IMG/VR virus record: IMGVR_UViG_3300044691_000465
Location: 1 to 62,874 of that record
DNA: 62,874 bases
Direction: 5' to 3' (one strand)
DNA from: a virus
Shown here: positions 48,814 to 56,981 of the stretch, piece after piece
How positions within the stretch are numbered: position 1 is the stretch's first letter
Layout of the letters: each line of letters opens with the position of its first letter
Made by a program: the position numbers and the translations under genes
Notes under the pieces: generated by a model
Seen by the model: only the letters and a program-made list of their open reading frames with translations
Databases searched by the model: none
What the model was told of the DNA's origin: nothing

Positions 48814-50669
48814 CCCTCCTTCAAAATCCCCACACCTTCCGGAGACCTATTGCCATGGGACCTTCACAGCCTCATTCCGAACAAGTGCATGCCGAAAAGT
48901 ACCGAGGCGACGGTGAAAGTTTCCGGGAAGCAATGGGCCGCATCGCGTCTGGCCTCGCCGACGGCGACGATCACTATCAGGAGTTCCGCGACATACTTCT
49001 CAACATGCGCTTCATGCCAGCAGGGCGCATCCAAGCCGCGATCGGCTCACCGAAGCATATCACGCCGTACAACTGCTTCGTCAGCGGCACCATTCACGAC
49101 AGCTTTGCGCACGGCAACGAGGCTGGCCAGAACAGCATCATGGATATCGCGAAGCAGGCCGCGCAGACGATGCGCATGGGAGGCGGGATTGGTTACGATT
49201 GGAGCACGCTACGTCCATCCGGTGATCTCATACGCGGAGTGCAGTCCAAAACCGATGGTCCCTTGGCCTTCATGCCAATCAACGACGCGGTCTGCAAGGC
49301 GACGTCAAGCGCTGGAAACCGCCGTGGTGCCCAGATGGGCGTGCTGCGTGTCGACCATCCTGACATCTTCAAGTTCATCCGCGCCAAGCAGCCCTCAGAC
49401 GAGATGCAACACCTTTGGGACCTAGTGGACAGCCTTCCGGCCGACTACCCAGGCCGCATGCAGATCGCCAACGCGCTGCAGAAGACGTTGCTGCTCACTG
49501 GCTTCAACATGAGCATTGCGATCACCGATGAGTTCATGGAAGCGCTCGCCGCCAGAAAGTCCTTCGACCTGAAGTTCAACGGCCGGGTGTTCAACACCGT
49601 CGACGCGCACGAGCTCTGGGAAACGATCATGCGCTCCACCTGGGATTGGGCTGAGCCGGGTGTGCTGTTCATTGACACCATCAACCGGATGAACAACCTG
49701 TGGTACTGCGAGAACATCGCGGCGACCAACCCGTGTGGCGAGCAGCCGCTCCCACCGCACGGCGCTTGCCTCCTGGGCTCTTTCAACCTGACGAAGTATA
49801 TCAGGGGCTCAGCTGAAATAAGCGAATGGCACTTCGACATGAAGCAGTTTGTAGCCGACATTCCGGCCGTCGTTCGGGCCATGGACAACGTGGTGGACTA
49901 CGCTCAATATCCGCTGCGTGCCCAAGAAGCGGAGGCTAAGTCGAAGCGCCGGATGGGACTAGGTGTAACCGGCCTCGCCAACGCAGCGGAGGCGCTAGGC
50001 TTTCCATATGGCTCACCGAAGTTCCTGATGTTCGAGCGGCGCGTGCTGCTGGCGCTTAACGAAGGCGCCTACCTTGCCTCGATGCAGCTTGCTCGGGAGA
50101 AGGACGCGTTCCCAATGTTTGACGCTTATCGTTACACCGAAGGCGAGTTCATCAAGAAGCTTCCTCACTACTTGCGCAGTGACATCAAGAAATACGGCAT
50201 CCGCAACAGCCACCTGACGTCGATCGCGCCGACGGGCACCATTAGCTACGTGGCGGACAACGTGAGCTCCAGCATAGAGCCGGTTTTCATGTACAATGGC
50301 CAGCGCAAGATGAAGACCCTGGCAGGCGACGTCGTTGTCGACGTGCAAGATTATGGCCTGCGCGAGTTTGGCGTGCGTGGTCGCATTGCTGACGAAGTTA
50401 CAGCGGACGAGCACGTCGCCGTGCTTGGCGTTGCTTCCAACGCGGTGGACAGCTCGGTGTCCAAGACCTGCAACGTATCGGCTGACATGAAGTGGAACGA
50501 CTTCAAGAACATCTACGTGAAGGCGTACGAGCTGGGATGCAAAGGCGCGACCACGTTTAATCCTGGTGGAAAACGACTTGGAATATTCTTGGCGAAGGCG
50601 CACAAGGACGTCGCCGAAGGGGAAGCGTGTACCTTCGACCCAGAAACCGGGAGGCGAAATTGCGAGTAA
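48810..50669 (+). CDS. Class II (adenosylcobalamin-dependent) ribonucleotide reductase
   Basis: 619 residues. NPCGEQPLPPHGACLLGSFN near residue 307 contains the N-x-C-x-E radical site, and this extended form is the class II signature. PYNCFVSGTIHDS near the N-terminus gives the first redox cysteine, SSSIEPVF the C-terminal finger, and TFDPETGRRNCE the end. It makes dNTPs from NTPs without a separate oxygen-dependent small subunit, using the host's B12. No nrdB or thioredoxin gene is evident. Its stop is overlapped by the next gene's TTG. Confidence 0.9.
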   Translation: MTLLQNPHTFRRPIAMGPSQPHSEQVHAEKYRGDGESFREAMGRIASGLADGDDHYQEFRDILLNMRFMPAGRIQAAIGSPKHITPYNCFVSGTIHDSFAHGNEAGQNSIMDIAKQAAQTMRMGGGIGYDWSTLRPSGDLIRGVQSKTDGPLAFMPINDAVCKATSSAGNRRGAQMGVLRVDHPDIFKFIRAKQPSDEMQHLWDLVDSLPADYPGRMQIANALQKTLLLTGFNMSIAITDEFMEALAARKSFDLKFNGRVFNTVDAHELWETIMRSTWDWAEPGVLFIDTINRMNNLWYCENIAATNPCGEQPLPPHGACLLGSFNLTKYIRGSAEISEWHFDMKQFVADIPAVVRAMDNVVDYAQYPLRAQEAEAKSKRRMGLGVTGLANAAEALGFPYGSPKFLMFERRVLLALNEGAYLASMQLAREKDAFPMFDAYRYTEGEFIKKLPHYLRSDIKKYGIRNSHLTSIAPTGTISYVADNVSSSIEPVFMYNGQRKMKTLAGDVVVDVQDYGLREFGVRGRIADEVTADEHVAVLGVASNAVDSSVSKTCNVSADMKWNDFKNIYVKAYELGCKGATTFNPGGKRLGIFLAKAHKDVAEGEACTFDPETGRRNCE

Positions 50670-50902
50670 CAAACATTATCGTCGGCTTGATGATGCTTCT
50701 GTTCTTTGGAGCTGGCATGGCGCTCGCCAACAAGCTGCACAAGCTGCACCCGTCGATCGGCCTCCAGGTCGATCGTGAACACAAGGGCGACAAGCAGCCG
50801 ATCAAGCTGCGGCCGGAAGGCGATGCCTGGACCTGCTTCGGTGGTGGCCGTTATGAGGCAATGGCCAAGGGCGAAGTCTGCCCCGGCTGGGAAGATCAGT
50901 GA
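50660..50902 (+). CDS. Membrane-anchored small protein, TTG start (80 aa)
   Basis: TTG 50660 follows GGGAGGCGAAA, an excellent ribosome binding site, and no ATG is suitable. One N-terminal membrane helix (TNIIVGLMMLLFFGAGMALA) then a soluble basic part with ending cysteines. Overlaps the reductase end by ten bases. Confidence 0.5.
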   Translation: MRVTNIIVGLMMLLFFGAGMALANKLHKLHPSIGLQVDREHKGDKQPIKLRPEGDAWTCFGGGRYEAMAKGEVCPGWEDQ

Positions 50903-51081
50903 AGATATTCCTCTACAAGAGCCAATGGTGCCGCGCCGATCTACGTGCGCTGGCGCAGAAGTGGGTTGGCATCGACAACGTTCACCTGTGCAAGGATTTA
51001 CCCCATGAGAATGCTAGTGTGCGGCGGCCGGAACTACGGAGACTTCACTCGGCTGGCGATGATACTCGATCAGATCAATAA
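50899..51081 (+). CDS. Possible small protein (60 aa)
   Basis: GTG 50899 overlaps the previous stop. The first half, MKIFLYKSQWCRADLRALAQ, looks like a real thioredoxin-fold-like start, but only one cysteine of a CxxC is present. The second half lies wholly in another gene and is unconvincing. It fills a 100-base gap, so I keep it with low confidence. Confidence 0.3.
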   Translation: MKIFLYKSQWCRADLRALAQKWVGIDNVHLCKDLPHENASVRRPELRRLHSAGDDTRSDQ

Positions 51082-51352
51082 CGATGGCGTGAAGGTCAGC
51101 GTTGTGATCGAAGGCGAAAGCCGGGGCGCTGACAAGCTTGCTGCCCTTTGGGCTTCACGTCGCAGCATTCCTCTGGAACCGTATCCGGCGGACTGGGACC
51201 GTTGGGGCATGGCTGCTGGTCCCAAACGCAATAGACAAATGCTGATTGAAGGCAAGCCCGATCTGGTTGTTGCTTTCCCCGGTGGCGACGGAACAGCCGA
51301 CATGGTTCGCCAAGCTCGCAAAGCGGGTGTTCGCGTTAGGGAAGTGGTGTGA
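51005..51352 (+). CDS. DUF2493/YspA-like SLOG-fold protein
   Basis: 115 residues. MRMLVCGGRNYGDFTRLAMI, then EGESRGADKLAALWA, then GPKRNRQML and FPGGDGTADMVRQAR match DUF2493, a Rossmann-like SLOG domain related to DprA and LOG proteins. SLOG domains bind nucleotides or nucleotide-derived ligands. In a phage it may sense or process a nucleotide signal or act on DNA ends. Start ATG 51005 behind AAGGATTTACCCC. Confidence 0.8.
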   Translation: MRMLVCGGRNYGDFTRLAMILDQINNDGVKVSVVIEGESRGADKLAALWASRRSIPLEPYPADWDRWGMAAGPKRNRQMLIEGKPDLVVAFPGGDGTADMVRQARKAGVRVREVV

Positions 51353-51825
51353 TGGAAGCGACACAGGAAGAGCTCGACCGCTTTATGTCCTACGTGGACA
51401 AGCTGCCCAACGGCTGCTGGTATTGGACCGGAGGCCGTTCACGCGGCAAGGGTAACAAGAAGTGGTACGGCACGTTTTGGTTTCGTGGCAAGTCGATCCG
51501 CGCACACCGCTTCTCAGCCGACTACATCGGCAAGTTCGAGCCTCTGCCCAAGGGCAAGCACCGTGATCATCTTTGCGTTTTCTCAATGTGCGTTTGCCCG
51601 GAGCACCTGGAGCACACCACGCCGGAAGTCAATCAAGAGCGCAAGATCGAACGCCTTGCAACCGCTTGCTCGGACGGACTGGACCGCCTGAAGGCGCTTG
51701 GCCTGTGGCCGTTTGATGAGCCAGACTATTCGCTGCCGGTTGGCCAAACAACGTTCTGCTACGGCGACCCGGTGAGCCACGAGGCTGACAAATATCGCTA
51801 CGGCATGACATTAACCAGACGTTAA
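51352..51825 (+). CDS. HNH endonuclease
   Basis: 157 residues. GCWYWTGG, WYGTFWFRGKSIRAHRFSAD, DHLC (72-75) and CVCPEHLEHTT (80-90) form the HNH/beta-beta-alpha metal site of phage HNH nucleases of the free-standing homing type. Its TAA stop lies within the CtrA box of promoter P3. No intron is evident nearby. Confidence 0.85.
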   Translation: MEATQEELDRFMSYVDKLPNGCWYWTGGRSRGKGNKKWYGTFWFRGKSIRAHRFSADYIGKFEPLPKGKHRDHLCVFSMCVCPEHLEHTTPEVNQERKIERLATACSDGLDRLKALGLWPFDEPDYSLPVGQTTFCYGDPVSHEADKYRYGMTLTRR

Positions 51826-51874
51826 CGATGCTGAGAACCGCCTGTTGTCTTTTGCGAAAGTTCAAGGCATGAAT
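51811..51874 (+). promoter_or_regulatory. CtrA-box promoter P3
   Basis: TTAACCAGACGTTAAC (51811-51826) is a TTAA-N7-TTAAC box; its second half contains the TAA of the HNH gene. Exactly 23 bases from the second half start is TTGTCT (51845-51850), and after an 18-base spacer ATGAAT (51869-51874) as a weak -10. The leader CAGAAAAGGAG starts at 51886. Confidence 0.65.
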
Positions 51875-51905
51875 GGCCATCGTTTCAGAAAAGGAGATCG
51901 GAACT

Positions 51906-52559
51906 ATGACAGCCCAAACCGTCGTCATTTTTGGCAACCAGACCTATACCTACGAAGGCCTCTTTACCCTCTCCGGCCCAGAGCTCACCAAGCTGCACAA
52001 TGAAGCCGCGCACAAGGTTGGTGTTGAACCAACCAAGCGCTTCAGCGACAAGCTGTCTGCGGCCAAGCGCACCTGGGCCGTGCTCCTGAAGGTTGCCGCT
52101 GGCACCGAAGCCACCGTTGCAACCGCACCGTCGGAGCTGGTCAAAGCGGCCACCGTCGAGAAGGTTGTTGTGCCCGAAGCAGAGCGCGACGTGCTGGTGG
52201 TGAAGCCCAAGGCCCTGAAGGCTGAAAAGCCTGCCAAGGCGCCGAAGGCACCCAAGGAGAAGAAAGAGGCTGCACCGCGCAAGCCGCGCGGCAAGCGCTT
52301 CGTATTTCCGAAGGGCGACGAGCTGAAGAAGGTCCGCGAAGGCACCTTCCGCGCCACGCTCGTCAAGATGCTCTCCCGCGAGCAAGGCGCCACGTTCGGC
52401 CAGTGCCTGGGTGCCACTTGGGGCCAGAAGGCCGGAATGGATGCTGAGACCGCCGAAAAGACCTGCTACGAGGCCATGCGGCTGCTCCACTACTATTGTG
52501 GCTACGGCATGCGCCACCTGGACCAGAGCGAAAACCCGCATATCCAAATCTACTTCTAA
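51906..52559 (+). CDS. Lysine-rich, winged-helix-like DNA-binding protein
   Basis: 217 residues. First gene after P3. An N-terminal helical domain (about 1-65), a Lys/Pro/Ala linker (AEKPAKAPKAPKEKKEAAPR), and a C-terminal domain (GTFRATLVKMLSREQGATFG) resembling a DUF3489-like winged helix, also seen in the protein at 10482. The whole resembles a nucleoid-like or histone-tailed DNA-binding protein. A regulator of phage or host transcription is plausible. Confidence 0.6.
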   Translation: MTAQTVVIFGNQTYTYEGLFTLSGPELTKLHNEAAHKVGVEPTKRFSDKLSAAKRTWAVLLKVAAGTEATVATAPSELVKAATVEKVVVPEAERDVLVVKPKALKAEKPAKAPKAPKEKKEAAPRKPRGKRFVFPKGDELKKVREGTFRATLVKMLSREQGATFGQCLGATWGQKAGMDAETAEKTCYEAMRLLHYYCGYGMRHLDQSENPHIQIYF

Positions 52560-52576
52560 TGGGAAGGCATCTCTAC

Positions 52577-52891
52577 ATGCGCTTCGAAAACCTCGCCAAG
52601 CCAGCGGCTGAAAAGCCGCTGGCGTTTCCGGACCACGCTATCATTCCGAACAAGACCATCACGTTCGACGATGCCGCGCTGGCCTGCCAACGCGCTTGCG
52701 CTGACTGCAAGTTCTACCGCTTGGGCTTTAGCCGCTCCTGCAGCGCACTACCGCTCCAGCATTGGCACGCGGTGAGCGGTTGGCTTACAAGCGATCCGCA
52801 GTTTAATCGTGATGAGCCGGATCGGTGTGGTCGCGAGGGCAAGCACTGGCGCCCAAAGCTGTGGTACCGCCTGAAGGGCTGGCTGCGATGA
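52577..52891 (+). CDS. Zinc-binding small protein (104 aa)
   Basis: ATG 52577 is preferred as GAAGG lies upstream; ATG 52559 overlaps the previous stop. Cysteines in CQRACADCKFY, SCSAL and RCGREG suggest a zinc site. Basic C-terminus (RPKLWYRLKGWL). Function unknown. Confidence 0.5.
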   Translation: MRFENLAKPAAEKPLAFPDHAIIPNKTITFDDAALACQRACADCKFYRLGFSRSCSALPLQHWHAVSGWLTSDPQFNRDEPDRCGREGKHWRPKLWYRLKGWLR

Positions 52892-53067
52892 ACGCGCGAG
52901 CAGCGGCCATCGCCGAAGGTTGGTTCGACTGGTTTGGCTATTGGTATTTCCTGGACCCGGTACGGTTCGTGGAAGAGGTGGCCCGGCCGTTTTATTTCAG
53001 AGGCACCGCGCGGGAGCTGTGCTTAGCACAAGGGATTGAGTTCCATGACGAGCAAGCGAAACTATGA
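52888..53067 (+). CDS. Small protein of unknown function (59 aa)
   Basis: ATGA start. Aromatic-rich (AEGWFDWFGYWYFLDPVRFV). Overlaps the amino acid:DNA transferase gene by 23 bases, so it may be translationally coupled to it. Confidence 0.5.
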   Translation: MNARAAAIAEGWFDWFGYWYFLDPVRFVEEVARPFYFRGTARELCLAQGIEFHDEQAKL

Positions 53068-53971
53068 GCGGTTGGCGATCGAGGACTTCGGCAAGCACCT
53101 GCTTGAGAGCGGCGACCTGGACCCGATCTACATCGCGTTGCGCAAGACCTTCGTGCACCCGGCAGGCAGCATCCCAGCGCTGAAGCGTTGGATGGTGGCC
53201 TACTGGTGCCTCTACCACGCTGGCACGGCCTGCTACCTCAGCGACTTCGAGGGCCGTGAGTTCTGGCTTGAGCTCAAGAAGGCCGCAGCCAACACCGAGC
53301 TCTCGCCCACTGGCGAGCGCTGGCAGCGCGGCCACGAGCGTCGCCACTTCCGGGGCGAGGCCAGCGTGAAAGCCGTCCGTACGATGATGGGGCGGTACCT
53401 TGATAACCCGGCCGACTTAGTCAATGTGATCATCGGCGACGATGAAGGCCGCGACATGGATCGGCCCTTCATGGAAATTTCGCAGCGCGCCCAGGAGCTG
53501 CCTCTCTTTGGGCCATGGATTGGTTTCAAGGTTGGAGACATGATCGACCGCGTGCTCGGCATACCAATCGACTTTGACAACGCAGCCGTGTTCATGTTCG
53601 ACGACCCGACGAAGGCCGCGCTCCGGCTCTGGCGTCTCAAGGCCGGCATTCACGAGCGCTATGATACCAACGGCAAGGTGTCCAAGGTGCAGGTGACGCC
53701 CAAAGACAAAGACAAGGCAATCAATCAGGTTGTGGACTATCTGATTGAACACTTCCGTAATTTCCAGGCACCTCCGCTTGGCGATCGGCCGGTTGGTCTG
53801 CAGGAGGTGGAAACCATCCTGTGCAAGTGGAAGAGCCATATGAACGGGCATTACCCGCTCTACAACGACATCGACGAAATCAACGACGGGATCAAGCCAT
53901 GGGTGAAGCACAGCCAGACCGCGCTAAATTTCGCAGCAGCCATGCCGCAAAACCCGGCACGCAAAACCTAG
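53045..53971 (+). CDS. Amino acid:DNA transferase (aGPT-PPlase clade 2-like)
   Basis: 308 residues. Features that match the alpha-glutamyl/putrescinyl-thymine pyrophosphorylase clade 2 family: an N-terminal DLDPIYIALRKTF, RWMVAYWCLYHAGTACYLSD, GHERRHFRG (about 96-104), LPLFGPWIGFKVGDM (about 153-166) and IPIDFDNAAVF. These enzymes, distantly related to HhH DNA glycosylases, attach an amino acid to pyrophosphorylated 5-hydroxymethyl-uracil in DNA. Start ATG 53045 behind AAGGGATTGAG. It is the first member of the modification cassette. The family call is strong; the amino acid (glycine is favoured by the flavin enzyme) is inference. Confidence 0.8.
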   Translation: MTSKRNYERLAIEDFGKHLLESGDLDPIYIALRKTFVHPAGSIPALKRWMVAYWCLYHAGTACYLSDFEGREFWLELKKAAANTELSPTGERWQRGHERRHFRGEASVKAVRTMMGRYLDNPADLVNVIIGDDEGRDMDRPFMEISQRAQELPLFGPWIGFKVGDMIDRVLGIPIDFDNAAVFMFDDPTKAALRLWRLKAGIHERYDTNGKVSKVQVTPKDKDKAINQVVDYLIEHFRNFQAPPLGDRPVGLQEVETILCKWKSHMNGHYPLYNDIDEINDGIKPWVKHSQTALNFAAAMPQNPARKT

Positions 53972-54090
53972 TACGTGGCGACAATTACTTTCGCCAGCTC
54001 TACTATGCAGCGGAGTTGGAGCTCATGCGCCATGATCAGCTTGTCTCCGAGGGCTACTTGTTCTTTCAAGACGGCTACTGGAGACCGTGA
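53899..54090 (+). CDS. Small protein of unknown function (63 aa)
   Basis: ATG 53899 lies 73 bases inside the transferase gene. The second half, NLVRGDNYFRQLYYAAELEL, is convincing; the true start may be later. TGATG overlap with the next gene. Confidence 0.4.
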   Translation: MGEAQPDRAKFRSSHAAKPGTQNLVRGDNYFRQLYYAAELELMRHDQLVSEGYLFFQDGYWRP

Positions 54091-54305
54091 TGCGCTTGAA
54101 CAATTTCATATTCCGCTGGCGCCTTGCACGCCGCAACCGGCTCCAGGAGTGGCACACCAAGTTTCTCTGGTGGCCACGCGACGTGTTCTGGCAAGAAGGG
54201 GATTGGGGCTACCACTGGCTTATCCACGTGCAGCGTCGCCGCTGCTACGGCCACTGGTTTGATCAGTACTACACCGAGTATCGTCGGCTGGAGCGGATGT
54301 GGTGA
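54090..54305 (+). CDS. Small basic, tryptophan-rich protein (71 aa)
   Basis: Begins MRLNNFIFRWRLARRNRLQE, with many W, H and R residues (KFLWWPRDVFWQEGDWGYHW). Possibly nucleic-acid binding. No family recognised. Confidence 0.45.
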   Translation: MRLNNFIFRWRLARRNRLQEWHTKFLWWPRDVFWQEGDWGYHWLIHVQRRRCYGHWFDQYYTEYRRLERMW

Positions 54306-54484
54306 CCACGTGCACGATCAAACACTTCTCCAGCCTGGGTGGTGGCGGGACCAACATTTGGATCGAGCACGAGGGCAAGCGCTACTATTCCCGCGTCAAC
54401 TACATAATCCAAAACAGCACTGGCATGCAGAACCTCTGCATCATGGAATTTCATAAACGGAGAAAGATATATGGCACGTACTGA
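54302..54484 (+). CDS. Small protein of unknown function (60 aa)
   Basis: GTG 54302 overlapping the previous stop. Beta-like, with SSLGGGGTNIWIEHEGKRYY. No family recognised. Confidence 0.4.
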   Translation: MTTCTIKHFSSLGGGGTNIWIEHEGKRYYSRVNYIIQNSTGMQNLCIMEFHKRRKIYGTY

Positions 54485-54719
54485 CGCGGAGATCGAAGCA
54501 GCGATTGTGCTTCACAAAAAGATCAGGACCAACGGCCTGCAGCGCGCCATTGACATTATGGAGCCGACGGAGAAGGCCTATGCACGTCGGCTGATCTGCC
54601 ACGCGCTGGAGGACATGATTGCACCGAAGGTTACAGCTGGCGAACCGCAGTCCCACTCCGATGGCACGCCAGCGCGGCCGGACCTTGGCCTGCTACGTGG
54701 CCGTGGCGGAGAAGCCTGA
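54471..54719 (+). CDS. Small helical protein (82 aa)
   Basis: ATG 54471 behind ACGGAGAAAGATAT. Helical first half (DAEIEAAIVLHKKIRTNGLQ), then a basic, disordered end. TGATG overlap with the flavin enzyme gene. Confidence 0.45.
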   Translation: MARTDAEIEAAIVLHKKIRTNGLQRAIDIMEPTEKAYARRLICHALEDMIAPKVTAGEPQSHSDGTPARPDLGLLRGRGGEA

Positions 54720-55618
54720 TGCACGTTCACCTCGAAGGCATGGGCCTGCAAGGTTCGCTGCTCGCCCACCGGCTCAGCATGTATGGTGTGCCGTTCACGT
54801 GGCACGATATCAACCGCACGGAGACCGCGTGGAAGGCCTCCACCGGCGCAATCTACCCGGCCGACAGTACCAACCACGGTCCAGACCGCGATGCCTACAC
54901 GGTTTGGAAATCGTGGTACGAGCACGGCTACTTTGAGAAAGAGTTTCTCGAGCGCTCCGGTGGCATGGTGTTCTGCACTAAGCAGCCACCGCACAAGGGC
55001 AAGTACAAGTTCACCGAGCTCCCAGGCAACCTGCGCTTGGGCGAGCAGCCCTCGTTCCACTTCAACGCGCAGACCTTCGTGAAGACACAGCAGCACCATT
55101 GGCGGAGTGGCCGAAAGCAGGGACCCGTTACCGCTGACATGCACATTGTCACGCACGGTTGGGGCATGCGTCTTGGGCACGCCTATTGGGGCTGGACCCG
55201 GCTTGTGAAGCTGGCCTATCCACGCGTGATGCAGCCTGAAGAACACCACCGGCCTGCGTTCTACTTCCGGCCGAACCGTTACATGATGGCCTATGCCTAT
55301 CCCGTTCCAGGAACCGATTGGTACTACGCTGGCAGCTCCATCATGAAGCAGGCCAAAGACAAGCTGCACGAGCTGCCGATCGTTCCGAAATATGATCGCT
55401 GGAAAAAGACCTTCGAGGATATTGCCCAGGGGCAGGTCATGGTGAAGGAAGAAGGCGAGTACCTCACTGGCTGGCGCCCCGCTGCTGCCGACGAAGATAC
55501 AGCCTGGGTACGCCGCAAGGGCAACGTGCTGCTCATGCGCCCGCTCTGGAACAGCGGCATTCGCCACTTCCCCGTGCAATGGGCTGGCGTTGCCACACAG
55601 CTAGGATTGATACCATGA
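54719..55618 (+). CDS. FAD-dependent lyase/oxidoreductase of the hypermodification pathway
   Basis: 299 residues with an N-terminal dinucleotide-binding motif, GMGLQG at residues 7-12 in VHLEGMGLQGSLLAHRLSMY, followed by an acidic end of the second strand (WHDI). This is the DAO/glycine-oxidase-like FAD fold. Phage members of this family are the flavin-dependent lyases that convert an attached glycine on 5-methyl-uracil in DNA to an aminomethyl group. The gene sits between the amino acid transferase and the acetyltransferase, which supports that role. The family is probable; the exact reaction is inferred. Confidence 0.75.
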   Translation: MHVHLEGMGLQGSLLAHRLSMYGVPFTWHDINRTETAWKASTGAIYPADSTNHGPDRDAYTVWKSWYEHGYFEKEFLERSGGMVFCTKQPPHKGKYKFTELPGNLRLGEQPSFHFNAQTFVKTQQHHWRSGRKQGPVTADMHIVTHGWGMRLGHAYWGWTRLVKLAYPRVMQPEEHHRPAFYFRPNRYMMAYAYPVPGTDWYYAGSSIMKQAKDKLHELPIVPKYDRWKKTFEDIAQGQVMVKEEGEYLTGWRPAAADEDTAWVRRKGNVLLMRPLWNSGIRHFPVQWAGVATQLGLIP

Positions 55619-55782
55619 AGGCGATCGGCGGAGTTCCAACACCGAACCCGGATTGGGAGAAGGTGACACACGGCCCTGAGACCCGTCGTCTCATGGTTCC
55701 CGGAGGATGGCTTTATTTCGTATCGCCTTCTCATATGGAACCTTGTCTAGTTTTTGTCCCGGAACCAAAGCAAGGCGATTGA
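55615..55782 (+). CDS. Small protein of unknown function (55 aa)
   Basis: ATGA start. Contains THGPETRRLMVPGGWLYFVS, beta-like. Placed within the modification cassette between the flavin enzyme and the acetyltransferase. Confidence 0.5.
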   Translation: MKAIGGVPTPNPDWEKVTHGPETRRLMVPGGWLYFVSPSHMEPCLVFVPEPKQGD

Positions 55783-55812
55783 AGACCCTGACTTTCCCGC
55801 TATTGTTGCGGG

Positions 55813-56253
55813 ATGGCTTACAGGTTCGCCCAGGTTGACACAGACGAAGATGATGTGGTGGAGCTCCTGACCGAGCTCCATCTGCACACCTTTGGTGGCG
55901 CGGAAGAGGCGCCCTTGCCTCTGTGGGAGAACGGGCACTGGTGGATCGGCTGGGAACAACGTTCCGCCACACCAGCGGCCTTCTGCGGCATCACCCAATC
56001 CATACTCGGACCCGGTATAGGCTACCACAAGCGCGCTGGCGTCGTGAAGGGCCACTATGGCAATGGCCTGCAGCGCAGGATGATCCGACTGCGCGAGCGG
56101 AAAGCACGCTCTCTGGGCTTCACCCAAATTGTCACCGACACAACTAACAATTGGCGTTCCGCTAACAACCTGATTGCGGAGGGATACCGCTTGTGGGCAC
56201 CTGTGTATCCCTGGGCGTTCGAGGAAACGCTCTACTGGCGAAAGTTTCTCTAA
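55813..56253 (+). CDS. GNAT acetyltransferase, probable DNA aminomethyl-uracil N-acetyltransferase
   Basis: 146 residues. The acetyl-CoA loop is GHYGNGLQRRMIRLRE (about 81-96, an R/Q-x-x-G-x-G/A relative), and the late TNNWRSANNLIAEGYRL (about 111-127) is the usual N-x-x-(S/A)xxxxxxxGF GNAT end. In this cassette it would acetylate the aminomethyl group on DNA. A hairpin CCCGC-N7-GCGGG (55796-55812) ends at the start codon and may hide the weak ribosome binding site. The fold call is firm; the substrate is inferred. Confidence 0.75.
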   Translation: MAYRFAQVDTDEDDVVELLTELHLHTFGGAEEAPLPLWENGHWWIGWEQRSATPAAFCGITQSILGPGIGYHKRAGVVKGHYGNGLQRRMIRLRERKARSLGFTQIVTDTTNNWRSANNLIAEGYRLWAPVYPWAFEETLYWRKFL

Positions 56254-56268
56254 AGAAAAGGATAGGAC

Positions 56269-56508
56269 ATGTTTGTCACCATCGTTGCACTCATGTGCAT
56301 GACAACTGGTAACGTGCCGTTCTGCCGGGAAGAAATCGTTACCGACAGTTCCATCTCGGAGAACATCACGTTCTTCAGCTGCGCCAACGGCGCCCAGGCA
56401 CCATTGGCAGAATGGAAAGCCAACCACCCGGTCTACCGCAACGAGAATTGGACCATCAAGCGGTACATCTGCGTGCCCGGACACTACGTGATCAAGGACG
56501 CGATCTGA
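56269..56508 (+). CDS. Possible exported Cys-rich small protein (79 aa)
   Basis: Behind AAAGAAAAGGA, a variant of the shared leader. It begins with a hydrophobic stretch (MFVTIVALMCMTTGNVPFC) like a short signal peptide, and has four cysteines, fit for two disulphides. No family recognised. Confidence 0.5.
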   Translation: MFVTIVALMCMTTGNVPFCREEIVTDSSISENITFFSCANGAQAPLAEWKANHPVYRNENWTIKRYICVPGHYVIKDAI

Positions 56509-56981
56509 TGCAAGGCCATCTCGGCGATAATGTTCGCCCGTTCAAGCCCTCCAGCGGAGGTGGTGGCTCCAAGAAGGGCAAACCCCAATGGCACTGGCCT
56601 TGGGTTTTGAAAGCCATTGCTGACGCTATCTTTGAGCGAGCAAAAGGTTCAAGCGATGCTTGGAAGACAGATCGCAGCGCGCGACTGAGCCTTGCTCAAT
56701 TCAAAGACCGCATGGACGATATTGCGCCCGGCTGGGAAGACTACTGCAGCGCGGTAGGAGGCCATCGCGCTACGCCTTGGGCTGAGCTGCTTCACAATCG
56801 TGTTTACAAGATGCATTATTCTGGCACTAGCGATCGCGGTGTTGGCCACAGCCCAGAAACGCGCGCTTGCGATAGCAGTGAGCACTTGACCAAGCATTAC
56901 CACGTTAGCAGCCCGATGGCGAAATTGCACCTCGCCGTGGTGCGTGGCGAAACACGTGTAGACTGGAAATCATTCCTATGA
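56508..56981 (+). CDS. Protein of unknown function in the modification cassette (157 aa)
   Basis: TGATG start at 56508. A Gly/Ser/Lys-rich leader, then a helical domain with RMDDIAPGWEDYCSAVGGHR and a late SSEHLTKHYHVSSPMAKLHL. Histidines and cysteines are scattered, with no recognisable enzyme motif. Position makes a role in modification possible. Confidence 0.45.
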   Translation: MQGHLGDNVRPFKPSSGGGGSKKGKPQWHWPWVLKAIADAIFERAKGSSDAWKTDRSARLSLAQFKDRMDDIAPGWEDYCSAVGGHRATPWAELLHNRVYKMHYSGTSDRGVGHSPETRACDSSEHLTKHYHVSSPMAKLHLAVVRGETRVDWKSFL

